A stretch of 64,000 bases of DNA from Actinotalea lenta (lineage in GTDB: Bacteria > Actinomycetota > Actinomycetes > Actinomycetales > Cellulomonadaceae), in assembly GCF_030586465.1 (NCBI RefSeq), contig NZ_JAUQYP010000001.1, positions 2,026,981-2,090,980 on the forward strand. Direction: 5' to 3'. The position numbers and the translations under genes are program-made. Of the stretch, positions 56,676 to 64,000 are shown piece after piece. The notes under the pieces were generated by a model. The model did no database searches, had not been told where the DNA came from, and was given only the letters and a program-made list of their open reading frames with translations. Within the stretch, counting starts at the first letter, position 1. Every line of letters begins with the position of its first letter.

Positions 56676-57530
56676 TCAGGACGGGATGTAGTCGAAGACG
56701 TCCGGGTTGGGGCCGGTGCGGCCGTCCTCGCCGCGGTCGAGCCCCGAGATGGCCGACACGTCGTCGTCCTTGAGCTGCACACCCAGCGCCCCGAGGTTCT
56801 CCTCCATGCGAGCACGGTGGGTGGTCTTCGGGAACACGATGTCGCCTCGCTGGAGGTGCCAGGCGAGGACGACCTGCGACGGCGTGGCGCCGATCCGCTC
56901 GGCGATCCGGGTGACCGTCGGGTCGTCCAGCACCGAGCCCTTGGCGATGGGGGACCACGCCTCCACGACGGCGCCGTGCCGGTGCGTGGCGGCGCGCGCC
57001 TCCTCGTTGGTCAGGTAGGGGTGCACCTCGATCTGGTTGACCGCGGGCGCCACCCCGGTCTCGGCGACGATCCGGTCCAGGTGCGCCGGCTGGAAGTTGG
57101 ACACCCCGACGGTGCGGGCGCGGCCGTCGGCGAGGAGCTCGGTCAGGACCCGCCAGGTGGACACGAAGTCGCCGTCGTACTGCGTGGGCAACGGCCAGTG
57201 GATGAGGAACAGGTCGACGTAGTCGCTGCCCAGCGCCTCGAGCGTCCTGTCGAACGCGCGCCGCGCGTCATCGGGGCGATGGAAGCCGTTGTTGAGCTTG
57301 CTCGTGATCCACACGTCGCTGCGGTCCAGCCCGGAGGAGGCGACGGCGCGCCCGACGCCCTCCTCGTTGCCGTACATCTGGGCGGTGTCGATGTGCCGGT
57401 AGCCGACCTCGAGGGCCTCCGCCACGACGTCGGCGGTCTGCGGCGGGGGCACCTGGAACACGCCGAACCCGAGCTGCGGGATGGACGCGGAGTCGGACAG
57501 TCGAACAAGGGGTACCTGTGGTGCGTTCAT
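56676..57530 (-). CDS. Aldo/keto reductase
   Basis: A 284-residue NADPH-dependent oxidoreductase. The catalytic tetrad is visible as Asp and Tyr in DTAQMYGNE, Lys in WITSKLNN and His in LIHWPLP; GVSNFQPAHLD and the C-terminal KTTHRARMEENLGAL bind cofactor. It resembles 2,5-diketo-D-gluconate reductase-type enzymes, but the substrate is unknown. The ATG at 57530 is preceded by GGTGGAG. It diverges from tetR; whether TetR controls it is not shown. Confidence 0.9.
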   Translation of the reverse strand: MNAPQVPLVRLSDSASIPQLGFGVFQVPPPQTADVVAEALEVGYRHIDTAQMYGNEEGVGRAVASSGLDRSDVWITSKLNNGFHRPDDARRAFDRTLEALGSDYVDLFLIHWPLPTQYDGDFVSTWRVLTELLADGRARTVGVSNFQPAHLDRIVAETGVAPAVNQIEVHPYLTNEEARAATHRHGAVVEAWSPIAKGSVLDDPTVTRIAERIGATPSQVVLAWHLQRGDIVFPKTTHRARMEENLGALGVQLKDDDVSAISGLDRGEDGRTGPNPDVFDYIPS

Positions 57531-57621
57531 GTCTCCACCCTGGCCCCATCGGGTCGATGCGTCCTGGTGGTTCGCGTGCGCGAGCGGCCGTGTTCGCCCT
57601 GAGAGAACGCGTCGCACTAAT

Positions 57622-57637
57622 GAGTGAGCACTCACTC
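57622..57637 (+). promoter_or_regulatory. Palindromic operator of the TetR regulator
   Basis: GAGTGAGCACTCACTC has two perfect 7-base arms around CA. It occupies the expected -35 region of the tetR promoter, so binding should block transcription. The half-site form is typical of TetR-family sites before transporter genes. Confidence 0.75.
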
Positions 57638-57645
57638 CGTTGTGC

Positions 57646-57651
57646 TACCGT
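57646..57651 (+). promoter_or_regulatory. -10 box for tetR, leaderless
   Basis: TACCGT ends 6 bases before the ATG at 57658. Confidence 0.6.
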
Positions 57652-57657
57652 CATCCC

Positions 57658-58392
57658 ATGACCTCGACCGAGTCGCCTCCCGCCGAGTCGACGGGCTCGC
57701 GAACCCGGCTCAGCCCCGAGGACCGGCGCGCCGCGATCCTCGACGCCACCGTCCCCCTGCTCGTCCAGCACGGTGTGGCGCTCACGACCCGCCAGATCGC
57801 GGATGCCGCAGGCGTGGCCGAAGGCACCCTGTTCCGGGTGTTCGACGACAAGCGTGCGCTCGTCGTAGCGGCCATCGCGCACGCTCTGGACCCGCTCCCC
57901 GTCGTCGCGGCGATCCGCGGCGTCGACGCCCGACGGGCCCTCGATGCCGTGCTGTACGACGTCGTGGACGTCGTGCGCAGTCGCAGCGAGGGGATTCGCG
58001 GCGTGATGAGCGTCGCGCACGAGCTGCGCCGGTCCGCGGGCGAGCAGTCCGCCGACGGCATGCCGCACTCGCCGTTCGACCACGAGGACCCGGCGGTCCG
58101 TGCCGACCTCGAGCGGCCCGGCAGCCTGGTGCACGCCGCGCACCAGCTGCGCAGCAAGGCCGGCCGCGCGCCGCAGACGATCGTCGCCGCCGTGGCCGAC
58201 GTGCTCGGCGGTCACCGGCAGGAATTGCGTCGCGACCCTGCCGTGTGCGCCCGCATCCTGTTCTCGATCGTCACGTCGTCCTTCCACGACCCGCTCGGAC
58301 CCGCCGACCAGCTCAGCACGCGCGAGATCGTGGAGGTCTTCCTCGACGGCATGCGCGCCCGCCCCGACACCTCCCCGGAGAACCCATGCTGA
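57658..58392 (+). CDS. TetR-family transcriptional regulator
   Basis: A 244-residue repressor with an N-terminal HTH (RRAAILDATVPLLVQHGVAL, then TTRQIADAAGVAEGTLFRVF) and a ligand-binding C-terminal part without recognisable signature. It directly precedes, and overlaps, the two-gene ABC exporter, and its own promoter carries a palindrome, so it probably represses itself and the exporter until a ligand, likely an exported compound, binds. Confidence 0.9.
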   Translation: MTSTESPPAESTGSRTRLSPEDRRAAILDATVPLLVQHGVALTTRQIADAAGVAEGTLFRVFDDKRALVVAAIAHALDPLPVVAAIRGVDARRALDAVLYDVVDVVRSRSEGIRGVMSVAHELRRSAGEQSADGMPHSPFDHEDPAVRADLERPGSLVHAAHQLRSKAGRAPQTIVAAVADVLGGHRQELRRDPAVCARILFSIVTSSFHDPLGPADQLSTREIVEVFLDGMRARPDTSPENPC

Positions 58393-60116
58393 TGCGTCTG
58401 CTGCGCAGTCACCTGCGCCCGTACGCCCGACCGCTGGCCCTAGTGCTGGTCCTCCAGCTCGCCCAGGCGATCGCCAACCTGTTCCTGCCCAGCCTCAACG
58501 CCGACATCATCGACAAGGGCGTGCTCACCGGGGACACGGGCTACATCGTCCGGATCGGCGGCGTCATGCTGGCGGTCACGCTCGGCCAGGTGGTGGCCAC
58601 GATGGTGGCGGTCTACTTCGGTGCCAAGGTCGCCATGTCCCTGGGCCGTGACCTGCGCGACCACATCTTCAGCGCGGTGCAGACCTTCTCCTCCCAGGAG
58701 CTGGGCCGGTTCGGCGCCCCGTCGCTGATCACCCGGACCACCAATGACGTGCAGCAGGTCCAGATGGTCGTGCTGCTCGCCCTGACCCTGCTGGTCGCAG
58801 CCCCCGTGATGGCCATCGGCGGCGTCATCATGGCGCTACGTGAGGACGTCCAGCTGTCCGGGCTGCTGCTCGTCGCGGTCCCGGTGCTGCTGGTGTTCGT
58901 GGCCTTCGTGATCAGCCGGATGCGTCCGCTGTTCCGCTCCCTGCAGCTCAAGATCGACGCGATCAACCGGATCATGCGTGAGCAGATCACCGGTATCCGG
59001 GTGATCCGCGCGTTCGTCCGTGACACCCACGAGCGCGAGCGGTTCGACATCGCCAACACCGACCTGCGCAGTGTGGGCATCGCCGTCGGCCGGCTGATGG
59101 CGCTGATGTTCCCGGCGGTCCTGCTGGTGATGAACCTCACCAGCGTCGGAGTGCTGTGGTTCGGAGGCCACCGGATCGAGACGGGCGGCATGCAGGTGGG
59201 TGCGCTGACCGCGTTCCTGTCCTACATCATGCAGATCCTCATGGCCGTGCTGATGTCCACCATGATGTTCATGATCGTGCCGCGCGCCGAGGTCAGCGCG
59301 GAGCGCATCAGCGCCGTGCTCGACACCGAACCGACCGTGCTGCCTCCGCTGCGTCCGATCACCGAGCTCAACGGTCGTGGCCACCTCGAGCTGCGCGGCG
59401 TGAGCTTCGGCTACCCAGGCGCGGACGAGGACGTGCTGCACGACATCTCGCTGGTCGCCGAGCCCGGCCGGACGACCGCCATCATCGGATCCACGGGCGC
59501 CGGCAAGACGACGCTCCTGAACCTGGTCCCACGGCTCTTCGACGTCACCGGGGGGCAGGTGCTGGTGGACGGGGTCGACGTGCGCGACCTGGCCCCGGAC
59601 ACCCTGTGGACCCGGATCGGCCTGGTGCCGCAGAAGCCTTTCCTGTTCAGCGGCACGGTGGCGAGCAACCTCCGCTACGGCGACGCCGAGGCGAGCGACG
59701 AGGACCTGTGGCACGCCCTCGAGATCGCCCAGGCGGCGCGTTTCGTGCGGGAGATGGGCGGCCTCGAGGCCTCGATCGCCCAGGGCGGCACCAACGTCTC
59801 AGGGGGGCAGCGCCAGCGACTGGCGATCGCCAGGGCGCTCGTCCGCAAGCCCGAGATCTATCTCTTCGACGACTCGTTCTCCGCACTGGACTATGCGACC
59901 GACGCCGCGCTGCGGCGCGCCCTGGTGCCCGAGACGCGCGAGTCGACGGTGCTCGTCGTCGCGCAGCGCGTGAGCACCATCCGGCACGCCGAACGCATCA
60001 TCGTCCTCGAGGACGGGCGCGTGGTCGGCACCGGCACGCACGACGAGCTGATGGCGGACAACGAGACCTATCGCGAGATCGTGCTGTCCCAGGTCACCGA
60101 GAGCGAGGCGGCATGA
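58386..60116 (+). CDS. ABC exporter half, degenerate ATPase subunit
   Basis: A 576-residue type IV ABC exporter subunit: six membrane helices (residues 15-300), then an ATPase domain with Walker A GSTGAGKTT, Q-loop GLVPQKPFLF and signature VSGGQRQRL. The Walker B ends LFDDSFSALD, with Asp in place of the catalytic Glu, and the H-loop histidine is Gln (VVAQRVSTI). These are the changes seen in the degenerate site of heterodimeric exporters such as TM287/288. It overlaps tetR at the start and the second subunit at the stop. A second ATG at 58392 is possible. Confidence 0.93.
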   Translation: MLMRLLRSHLRPYARPLALVLVLQLAQAIANLFLPSLNADIIDKGVLTGDTGYIVRIGGVMLAVTLGQVVATMVAVYFGAKVAMSLGRDLRDHIFSAVQTFSSQELGRFGAPSLITRTTNDVQQVQMVVLLALTLLVAAPVMAIGGVIMALREDVQLSGLLLVAVPVLLVFVAFVISRMRPLFRSLQLKIDAINRIMREQITGIRVIRAFVRDTHERERFDIANTDLRSVGIAVGRLMALMFPAVLLVMNLTSVGVLWFGGHRIETGGMQVGALTAFLSYIMQILMAVLMSTMMFMIVPRAEVSAERISAVLDTEPTVLPPLRPITELNGRGHLELRGVSFGYPGADEDVLHDISLVAEPGRTTAIIGSTGAGKTTLLNLVPRLFDVTGGQVLVDGVDVRDLAPDTLWTRIGLVPQKPFLFSGTVASNLRYGDAEASDEDLWHALEIAQAARFVREMGGLEASIAQGGTNVSGGQRQRLAIARALVRKPEIYLFDDSFSALDYATDAALRRALVPETRESTVLVVAQRVSTIRHAERIIVLEDGRVVGTGTHDELMADNETYREIVLSQVTESEAA

Positions 60117-62101
60117 GCGCGCAGCGTCCCGCCCCGGCGGCATCCGGCGGTCCGCGCCGCGGCCCCCTGGGCCACGGCCCGATGGGCGGGCTCGGGCAGC
60201 CCGCCGCCAAGGCGATGAACTTCGGTCCGTCGTTGCGACGCCTGCTCGGCGAGCTCCGCCCGGAGCGCCTGGTGATCGTCGCAGTCCTGGTCCTCACCGC
60301 CACGAGCGTCGCCCTCAACGTCGTCGGCCCACGCATCCTCGGGCACGCGACGAACCTCATCGTCGAGGGCGTGGTCGGCACCATGCTGGTCCAGCAGGGC
60401 ATGCCCGTGGGCATGTCGCAGGCCCAGGTGGAGCAGACCCTTCGCGACCACGGTCAGGGCAAGGTCGCCGACCTGATCTCGACCATGCATGTCACCGTCG
60501 GCCAGGGCATCGACTTCCACGCGCTGGCGATGGTCCTGCTGGGCGTCCTCGCCCTGTATGCCGGGGCCTCGCTGTTCGGGTACGTGCAGGGCTGGCTGAC
60601 CACCGGGCTGGTCCAGCGCACGGTGTACCGGCTGCGCCGGCGGGTCGAGAAGAAGCTGGGCGACCTGCCGTTGTCCTACTTCGACAAGCAGTCCAAGGGC
60701 GAGGTGCTCTCGCGCGTCACCAACGACATCGACAACCTCGCCCAGACCATGCAGCAGTCGCTGAGCCAGCTCGTCCAAGCCGTCCTGACGCTGGTCGGCG
60801 TGCTGGCGATGATGTTCTGGATCTCCTGGATCCTCGCACTGATCGCGGTGGTCACCATCCCGCTGTCGGCCTTCGTGACGATGCAGATCGCCAAGCGGTC
60901 CCAGCCGCAGTTCGTCGAGCAGTGGCGGTCCACCGGGACGCTCAACGCGCACGTCGAGGAGATGTACACCGGCCACGCGCTCGTCAAGGTCTTCGGTCGG
61001 CAGCAGGCGGCGCAGGAGACGTTCGCGGTCGAGAACGAGTCGCTCTACCAGGCGTCGTTCAAGGCCCAGTTCATCTCCGGGCTGATCCAGCCGTCGATGA
61101 TGTTCATCTCGAACCTCAACTACGTGGCGATCGCAGTGGTCGGCGGCCTGCGCGTCGCCTCGGGTGCGATCACGATCGGGGACGTGCAGGCGTTCATCCA
61201 GTACTCGCGCCAGTTCACCCAGCCGATCACCCAGGTCGCCGCGATGATGAACCTGCTGCAGTCCGGTGTCGCCTCGGCCGAGCGGGTCTTCGAGCTGCTG
61301 GACGAGGCCGAGCAGAGTCCCGAGCCGGCCGACCCGGCCGGCGTCCCCGCGGTGCGCGGGCGGGTCGCGTTCGAGGACGTGTCCTTCCGGTACGTCGAGG
61401 ACGCCCCACTCATCGAGCACCTGTCGATCGTCGCCGAGCCCGGGCAGACCGTGGCGATCGTCGGACCGACCGGGGCCGGCAAGACCACCCTGGTCAACCT
61501 CATCATGCGGTTCTACGACGTCGACTCCGGCCGGATCACGCTCGACGGTGTGGACACCCGCACCATGGACCGGGAGGACCTGCGCTCGCGCATCGGCATG
61601 GTGCTGCAGGACACCTGGCTGTTCGGCGGCACCATCGCCGACAACATCGCCTACGGCAAGGTCGAGGCGACCCAGGAGGAGGTCGTGGCAGCGGCCGAGA
61701 CCGCCTACGTCGACCGGTTCGTGCACCACCTGCCCGACGGGTACGACACCGTCATCGACGAGGAGGGCTCGAACGTCTCTGCCGGTCAGAAGCAGCTCAT
61801 CACGATCGCGCGGGCCTTCCTGGCCGACCCCGCGATCCTTATCCTCGACGAGGCGACCAGCTCCGTGGACACCCGCACCGAGGTGCTCGTCCAGGAGGCG
61901 ATGAACGCGCTGCGGGCGGGGCGGACCTCGTTCGTCATCGCCCACCGGCTGTCCACCATCCGTGACGCCGACGTCATCCTGGTGATGGAGCACGGGCAGA
62001 TCGTCGAGCAGGGCAACCACGAGGCGCTGCTGGCGGCCGACGGCGCCTATGCCCGGTTGTACCGCTCGCAGTTCGAGGAGGCCGCCGCGCCGGTCGAGTG
62101 A
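60113..62101 (+). CDS. ABC exporter half, catalytic subunit
   Basis: A 662-residue partner of the preceding subunit. A Gly/Pro-rich N-terminal tail of about 35 residues and an unusual loop between helices 1 and 2 (about residues 80-130, GMPVGMSQAQVEQTLRDHGQ) make it longer than its mate. The ATPase domain is fully canonical: Walker A GPTGAGKTT, signature VSAGQKQLI, Walker B LILDEATSSVD and H-loop IAHRLSTI. Together the two should form an asymmetric drug or lipid exporter. The ATG overlaps the previous stop. Confidence 0.94.
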   Translation: MSAQRPAPAASGGPRRGPLGHGPMGGLGQPAAKAMNFGPSLRRLLGELRPERLVIVAVLVLTATSVALNVVGPRILGHATNLIVEGVVGTMLVQQGMPVGMSQAQVEQTLRDHGQGKVADLISTMHVTVGQGIDFHALAMVLLGVLALYAGASLFGYVQGWLTTGLVQRTVYRLRRRVEKKLGDLPLSYFDKQSKGEVLSRVTNDIDNLAQTMQQSLSQLVQAVLTLVGVLAMMFWISWILALIAVVTIPLSAFVTMQIAKRSQPQFVEQWRSTGTLNAHVEEMYTGHALVKVFGRQQAAQETFAVENESLYQASFKAQFISGLIQPSMMFISNLNYVAIAVVGGLRVASGAITIGDVQAFIQYSRQFTQPITQVAAMMNLLQSGVASAERVFELLDEAEQSPEPADPAGVPAVRGRVAFEDVSFRYVEDAPLIEHLSIVAEPGQTVAIVGPTGAGKTTLVNLIMRFYDVDSGRITLDGVDTRTMDREDLRSRIGMVLQDTWLFGGTIADNIAYGKVEATQEEVVAAAETAYVDRFVHHLPDGYDTVIDEEGSNVSAGQKQLITIARAFLADPAILILDEATSSVDTRTEVLVQEAMNALRAGRTSFVIAHRLSTIRDADVILVMEHGQIVEQGNHEALLAADGAYARLYRSQFEEAAAPVE

Positions 62102-62141
62102 CGTCGCGGCGGGGCCGGGCCGCGACGGCAGAATGCTCGTC

Positions 62142-62969
62142 GTGCCCGTGATCCCGATCGACGACCCGGCCGACGACAGGCTGATCGACTACACCTCCCT
62201 CACCGACGTCGCGCTGCGCCGCCGGCTGGAGCCCGAACGCGGGCTCTACATGGCGGAGTCCTCGACCGTTCTGGGCCGCGCCCTGGCGGCCGGGCACCGG
62301 CCGCGGTCGGTGCTGTGCTCGCCCCGCTGGCTGCCCGACGTCGAGGCGATGCTCGCCGACCCGCCGGACCGGGCCGAGGTGCCGGTGTACGTCGCGGAGA
62401 CCGAGGTGCTCGAGGCGATCACCGGCTTCCACGTGCACCGCGGCGCGCTCGCCGCCATGCAGCGCCCCGAGCTGCCCCGCGTCGCGGACCTGCTGCGGGC
62501 CGGGCCCGGCGGGACGCCGGTGCGTCGGGTCGCGGTGCTCGAGGACATCGTGGACCACACCAACGTCGGCGCGATCATGCGGTCTGCCGCGGCACTGGGC
62601 GTCGACGCCGTCCTGGTCACGCCGCGGTGCGCGGACCCGCTGTACCGGCGGGCGGTGCGGGTGAGCATGGGCACGGTCTTCCAGGTGCCGTGGACCCGCA
62701 TCGACCCGTGGCCCGGCGGCGTCGGCCTGCTCCGCTCACTGGGTTTCGTGGTCGCCGCGCTGGCGCTGTCCGACGATGCGACGAGCCTGGACGACCTCGC
62801 CGCGGACCTGCCGCCGCGCCTCGCGCTGGTGCTGGGTGCGGAGGGGGACGGGCTCAAGCCCGCGACCGTCGCCGCGGCGGACCTGGTGGTGCGGATCCCG
62901 ATGTCCGGGGCAGTGGACTCGCTCAACGTCGCGGCGGCGTCGGCCGTGGCCTTCTGGGCCACGCGCTAG
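62142..62969 (+). CDS. SpoU/TrmH-family RNA 2'-O-methyltransferase
   Basis: A 275-residue SPOUT methyltransferase. The three knot motifs are HTNVGAIMRSAAALGVDAV, LVLGAEGDGL and IPMSGAVDSLNVAAASAV; an N-terminal L30e-like RNA-binding region (YMAESSTVLGRALAAGHRPR) precedes them. The target could be 23S rRNA or a tRNA. Starts at GTG 62142 (7 bases after a CAGAAT that could be a -10) or ATG 62133 are both possible. Its TAG stop is part of the next gene's -10 box. Confidence 0.9.
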   Translation: MPVIPIDDPADDRLIDYTSLTDVALRRRLEPERGLYMAESSTVLGRALAAGHRPRSVLCSPRWLPDVEAMLADPPDRAEVPVYVAETEVLEAITGFHVHRGALAAMQRPELPRVADLLRAGPGGTPVRRVAVLEDIVDHTNVGAIMRSAAALGVDAVLVTPRCADPLYRRAVRVSMGTVFQVPWTRIDPWPGGVGLLRSLGFVVAALALSDDATSLDDLAADLPPRLALVLGAEGDGLKPATVAAADLVVRIPMSGAVDSLNVAAASAVAFWATR

Positions 62970-62972
62970 CGT
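62967..62972 (+). promoter_or_regulatory. -10 box for the GNAT gene, overlapping a stop codon
   Basis: TAGCGT starts with the TAG stop of the methyltransferase and ends 7 bases before the GTG at 62980. Confidence 0.55.
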
Positions 62973-62979
62973 GCCCTCC

Positions 62980-63462
62980 GTGCCTTCCCCTGTTCCGTCG
63001 CTGAGCGTGGTGCCCGTGACCGATCCGGCGGCGGCCGAGCTGGTCGCGGAGTACTTCGCGTTCCGGGCTCGCGGCTGGCCCGACGCGACGACCCGCTACC
63101 GGCCCACCCAGCCCGACGCCGCCGCATTCGCGCCTCCGGGCGGGGCTTTCCTGCTGGTCCGGGACGAAGGGGGCCCCGCTGGGTGCGGTGGCGTGAGGCT
63201 GCTCACTCCTGGGCGCGCGGAGGTCAAGCACCTGTACCTGCGGGAGCGGGTCCGCGGTCGGGGATGGGGCAGGCTCCTCCTCGCCGCGCTCGAGGAGCAC
63301 GCGGCGCACCTGGGAGCCCGCGAGGTGGTGCTGGACACCCATGCGTCGCTGGGGCCGGCGCAGGGGCTCTACCGGTCCAGCGGGTACCGGGAGATCGCGG
63401 CGTACAACGACAACCCGAACGCGACGCACTGGTTCGGCAAGGCCCTTCCGGCGGACGCCTGA
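62980..63462 (+). CDS. GNAT-family N-acetyltransferase
   Basis: A 160-residue acetyl-CoA-dependent acetyltransferase. Motif A is VKHLYLRERVRGRGWGRLLL (the RVRGRGWG part binds the pyrophosphate of CoA), followed by LGAREVVLDTHASLGPAQGLYRSSGY, residues about 107-132, as motif B. The ending YNDNPNATHWFGKAL is common in one small-molecule subgroup. GTG 62980 is chosen from the upstream -10 box; GTG 62971 is an alternative. Substrate unknown. It ends 13 bases from the convergent next gene. Confidence 0.88.
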   Translation: MPSPVPSLSVVPVTDPAAAELVAEYFAFRARGWPDATTRYRPTQPDAAAFAPPGGAFLLVRDEGGPAGCGGVRLLTPGRAEVKHLYLRERVRGRGWGRLLLAALEEHAAHLGAREVVLDTHASLGPAQGLYRSSGYREIAAYNDNPNATHWFGKALPADA

Positions 63463-63475
63463 CCGCGCGGGTCGA

Positions 63476-64000
63476 TCAGGCGCCCAGGCCCTCGACGGCC
63501 TCGACGCCGAATGCCCTGAGGTCGCGTCCGGGGAGCAGGATCTTGGACCGTCGCACGCCGCTGCCGACGATCACCGGGGCGTCGTCGGCGAGCACGTCCG
63601 CGTCGGCCAGGACGCGCCAGCCCGCGGGCAGGCCGACCGGGGTGATCCCGCCGTACTCCATGCCGGAGAGCTCGACCGCGCGCTCGGTGGGCAGGAAGGT
63701 CGCCTTGCGGACGTCCAGGAGCCGGCGCACGACGGTGTTGACCTCGGCGCGGGTCGTGGCCCTGACGACACACGCGGCCAGGCGTTCCTCTCCGGCACGC
63801 CGACCCACGACGAGGACGCAGTTGGCCGACGCGTGCAGGTCCAGCCCGTAGGCCTCGGTCAGAGCCGCCGTGTCGGCCAGGTCCGGGTCGATCTCCGCGA
63901 CGCGGACCCGGGTTGCGGTGAGCGGGTCGCGGGCGGCGAGGTCGCGCACCGCGGCGAGGGTCGGCGCGGCGAGCAGGTCGGGACGGTCCAGGGCCGGCGT
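63476..64000 (-). CDS. YbaK/EbsC-family aminoacyl-tRNA deacylase-like protein, partial
   Basis: The frame is open to the right edge of the window, so the N-terminus is missing; 174 residues are visible. HASANCVLVVGRRAGEERLA, DVRKATFLPTERAVELSGME and YGGITPVGLPAGWRVLAD match the YbaK fold, with the conserved Lys in VRKATF and the GGITP loop. Such proteins hydrolyse mischarged tRNA, often Cys-tRNA-Pro. A GTG at 63949 could serve as a start but would cut off residues with family-like composition (LDRPDLLAAPTLAAV). Confidence 0.85.
   Translation of the reverse strand, partial: TPALDRPDLLAAPTLAAVRDLAARDPLTATRVRVAEIDPDLADTAALTEAYGLDLHASANCVLVVGRRAGEERLAACVVRATTRAEVNTVVRRLLDVRKATFLPTERAVELSGMEYGGITPVGLPAGWRVLADADVLADDAPVIVGSGVRRSKILLPGRDLRAFGVEAVEGLGA

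Overview
The window is very GC-rich chromosomal DNA from an actinobacterium, most likely a member of the order Micrococcales close to the Cellulomonadaceae. The evidence is the actinobacterial 16S/23S/5S operon (23S with the lineage-specific insertion, no tRNA in the spacer), GTG-rich starts, TANNNT -10 boxes sitting directly in front of start codons, and gene order that I recall from Mycobacterium tuberculosis (argCJBDFRGH; tyrS to pyrG; ctaA/suf; fabG-inhA; glgC/glgA; NfeD/SPFH). The family-level placement is an inference. Nearly all of it is core genome: no prophage, CRISPR array or intact insertion sequence is visible.

Layout. 1-9835: arginine biosynthesis operon argC(partial)-J-B-D-F-R-G-H with almost every junction overlapping, followed by a P-loop kinase and a 3-methyladenine DNA glycosylase. 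9895-16989: tyrS, then a complete rRNA operon with two sigma70-like promoters, a long 23S processing stem and a strong hairpin after 5S. 17079-29715: a conserved actinobacterial block (TPR protein, HAD phosphatase, small protein, TlyA rRNA methylase, NAD kinase, RecN, SteA, SteB/MctB, MraY-like enzyme, MurJ, CTP synthase, NUDIX hydrolase) joining ribosome and NAD(P) metabolism, DNA repair and cell envelope assembly. 29776-40177: a membrane diguanylate cyclase, then divergent ctaA / ABC exporter genes and the SufR-controlled iron-sulfur operon sufR-B-D-Rieske-C-S-U-T.

40190-40994 is the only clearly accessory piece. It is an 805-bp unit bounded by perfect 33-bp terminal inverted repeats, with three further copies of the core motif inside, enclosing a truncated and frameshifted AbiEi/DUF559-type nuclease gene. 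It sits exactly in the gap between the convergent genes sufT and ecfT.

40995-49948: biotin ECF transporter (bioY-ecfA-ecfT), ABC-F protein with a small HTH protein, SURF1 and two small proteins, fabG-fabI of fatty acid synthesis, SixA-like phosphatase and a DUF1015 protein. 49949-50665 is a gene-poor stretch with a perfect 14-bp inverted repeat and possible gene relics. 50666-64000: divergent leaderless glgC/glgA, an orphan ABC ATPase, NfeD-SPFH membrane pair, aldo/keto reductase, a TetR-controlled asymmetric heterodimeric ABC exporter, a SpoU rRNA methyltransferase, a GNAT acetyltransferase whose -10 box uses the previous stop codon, and a partial YbaK-like deacylase running off the right edge.
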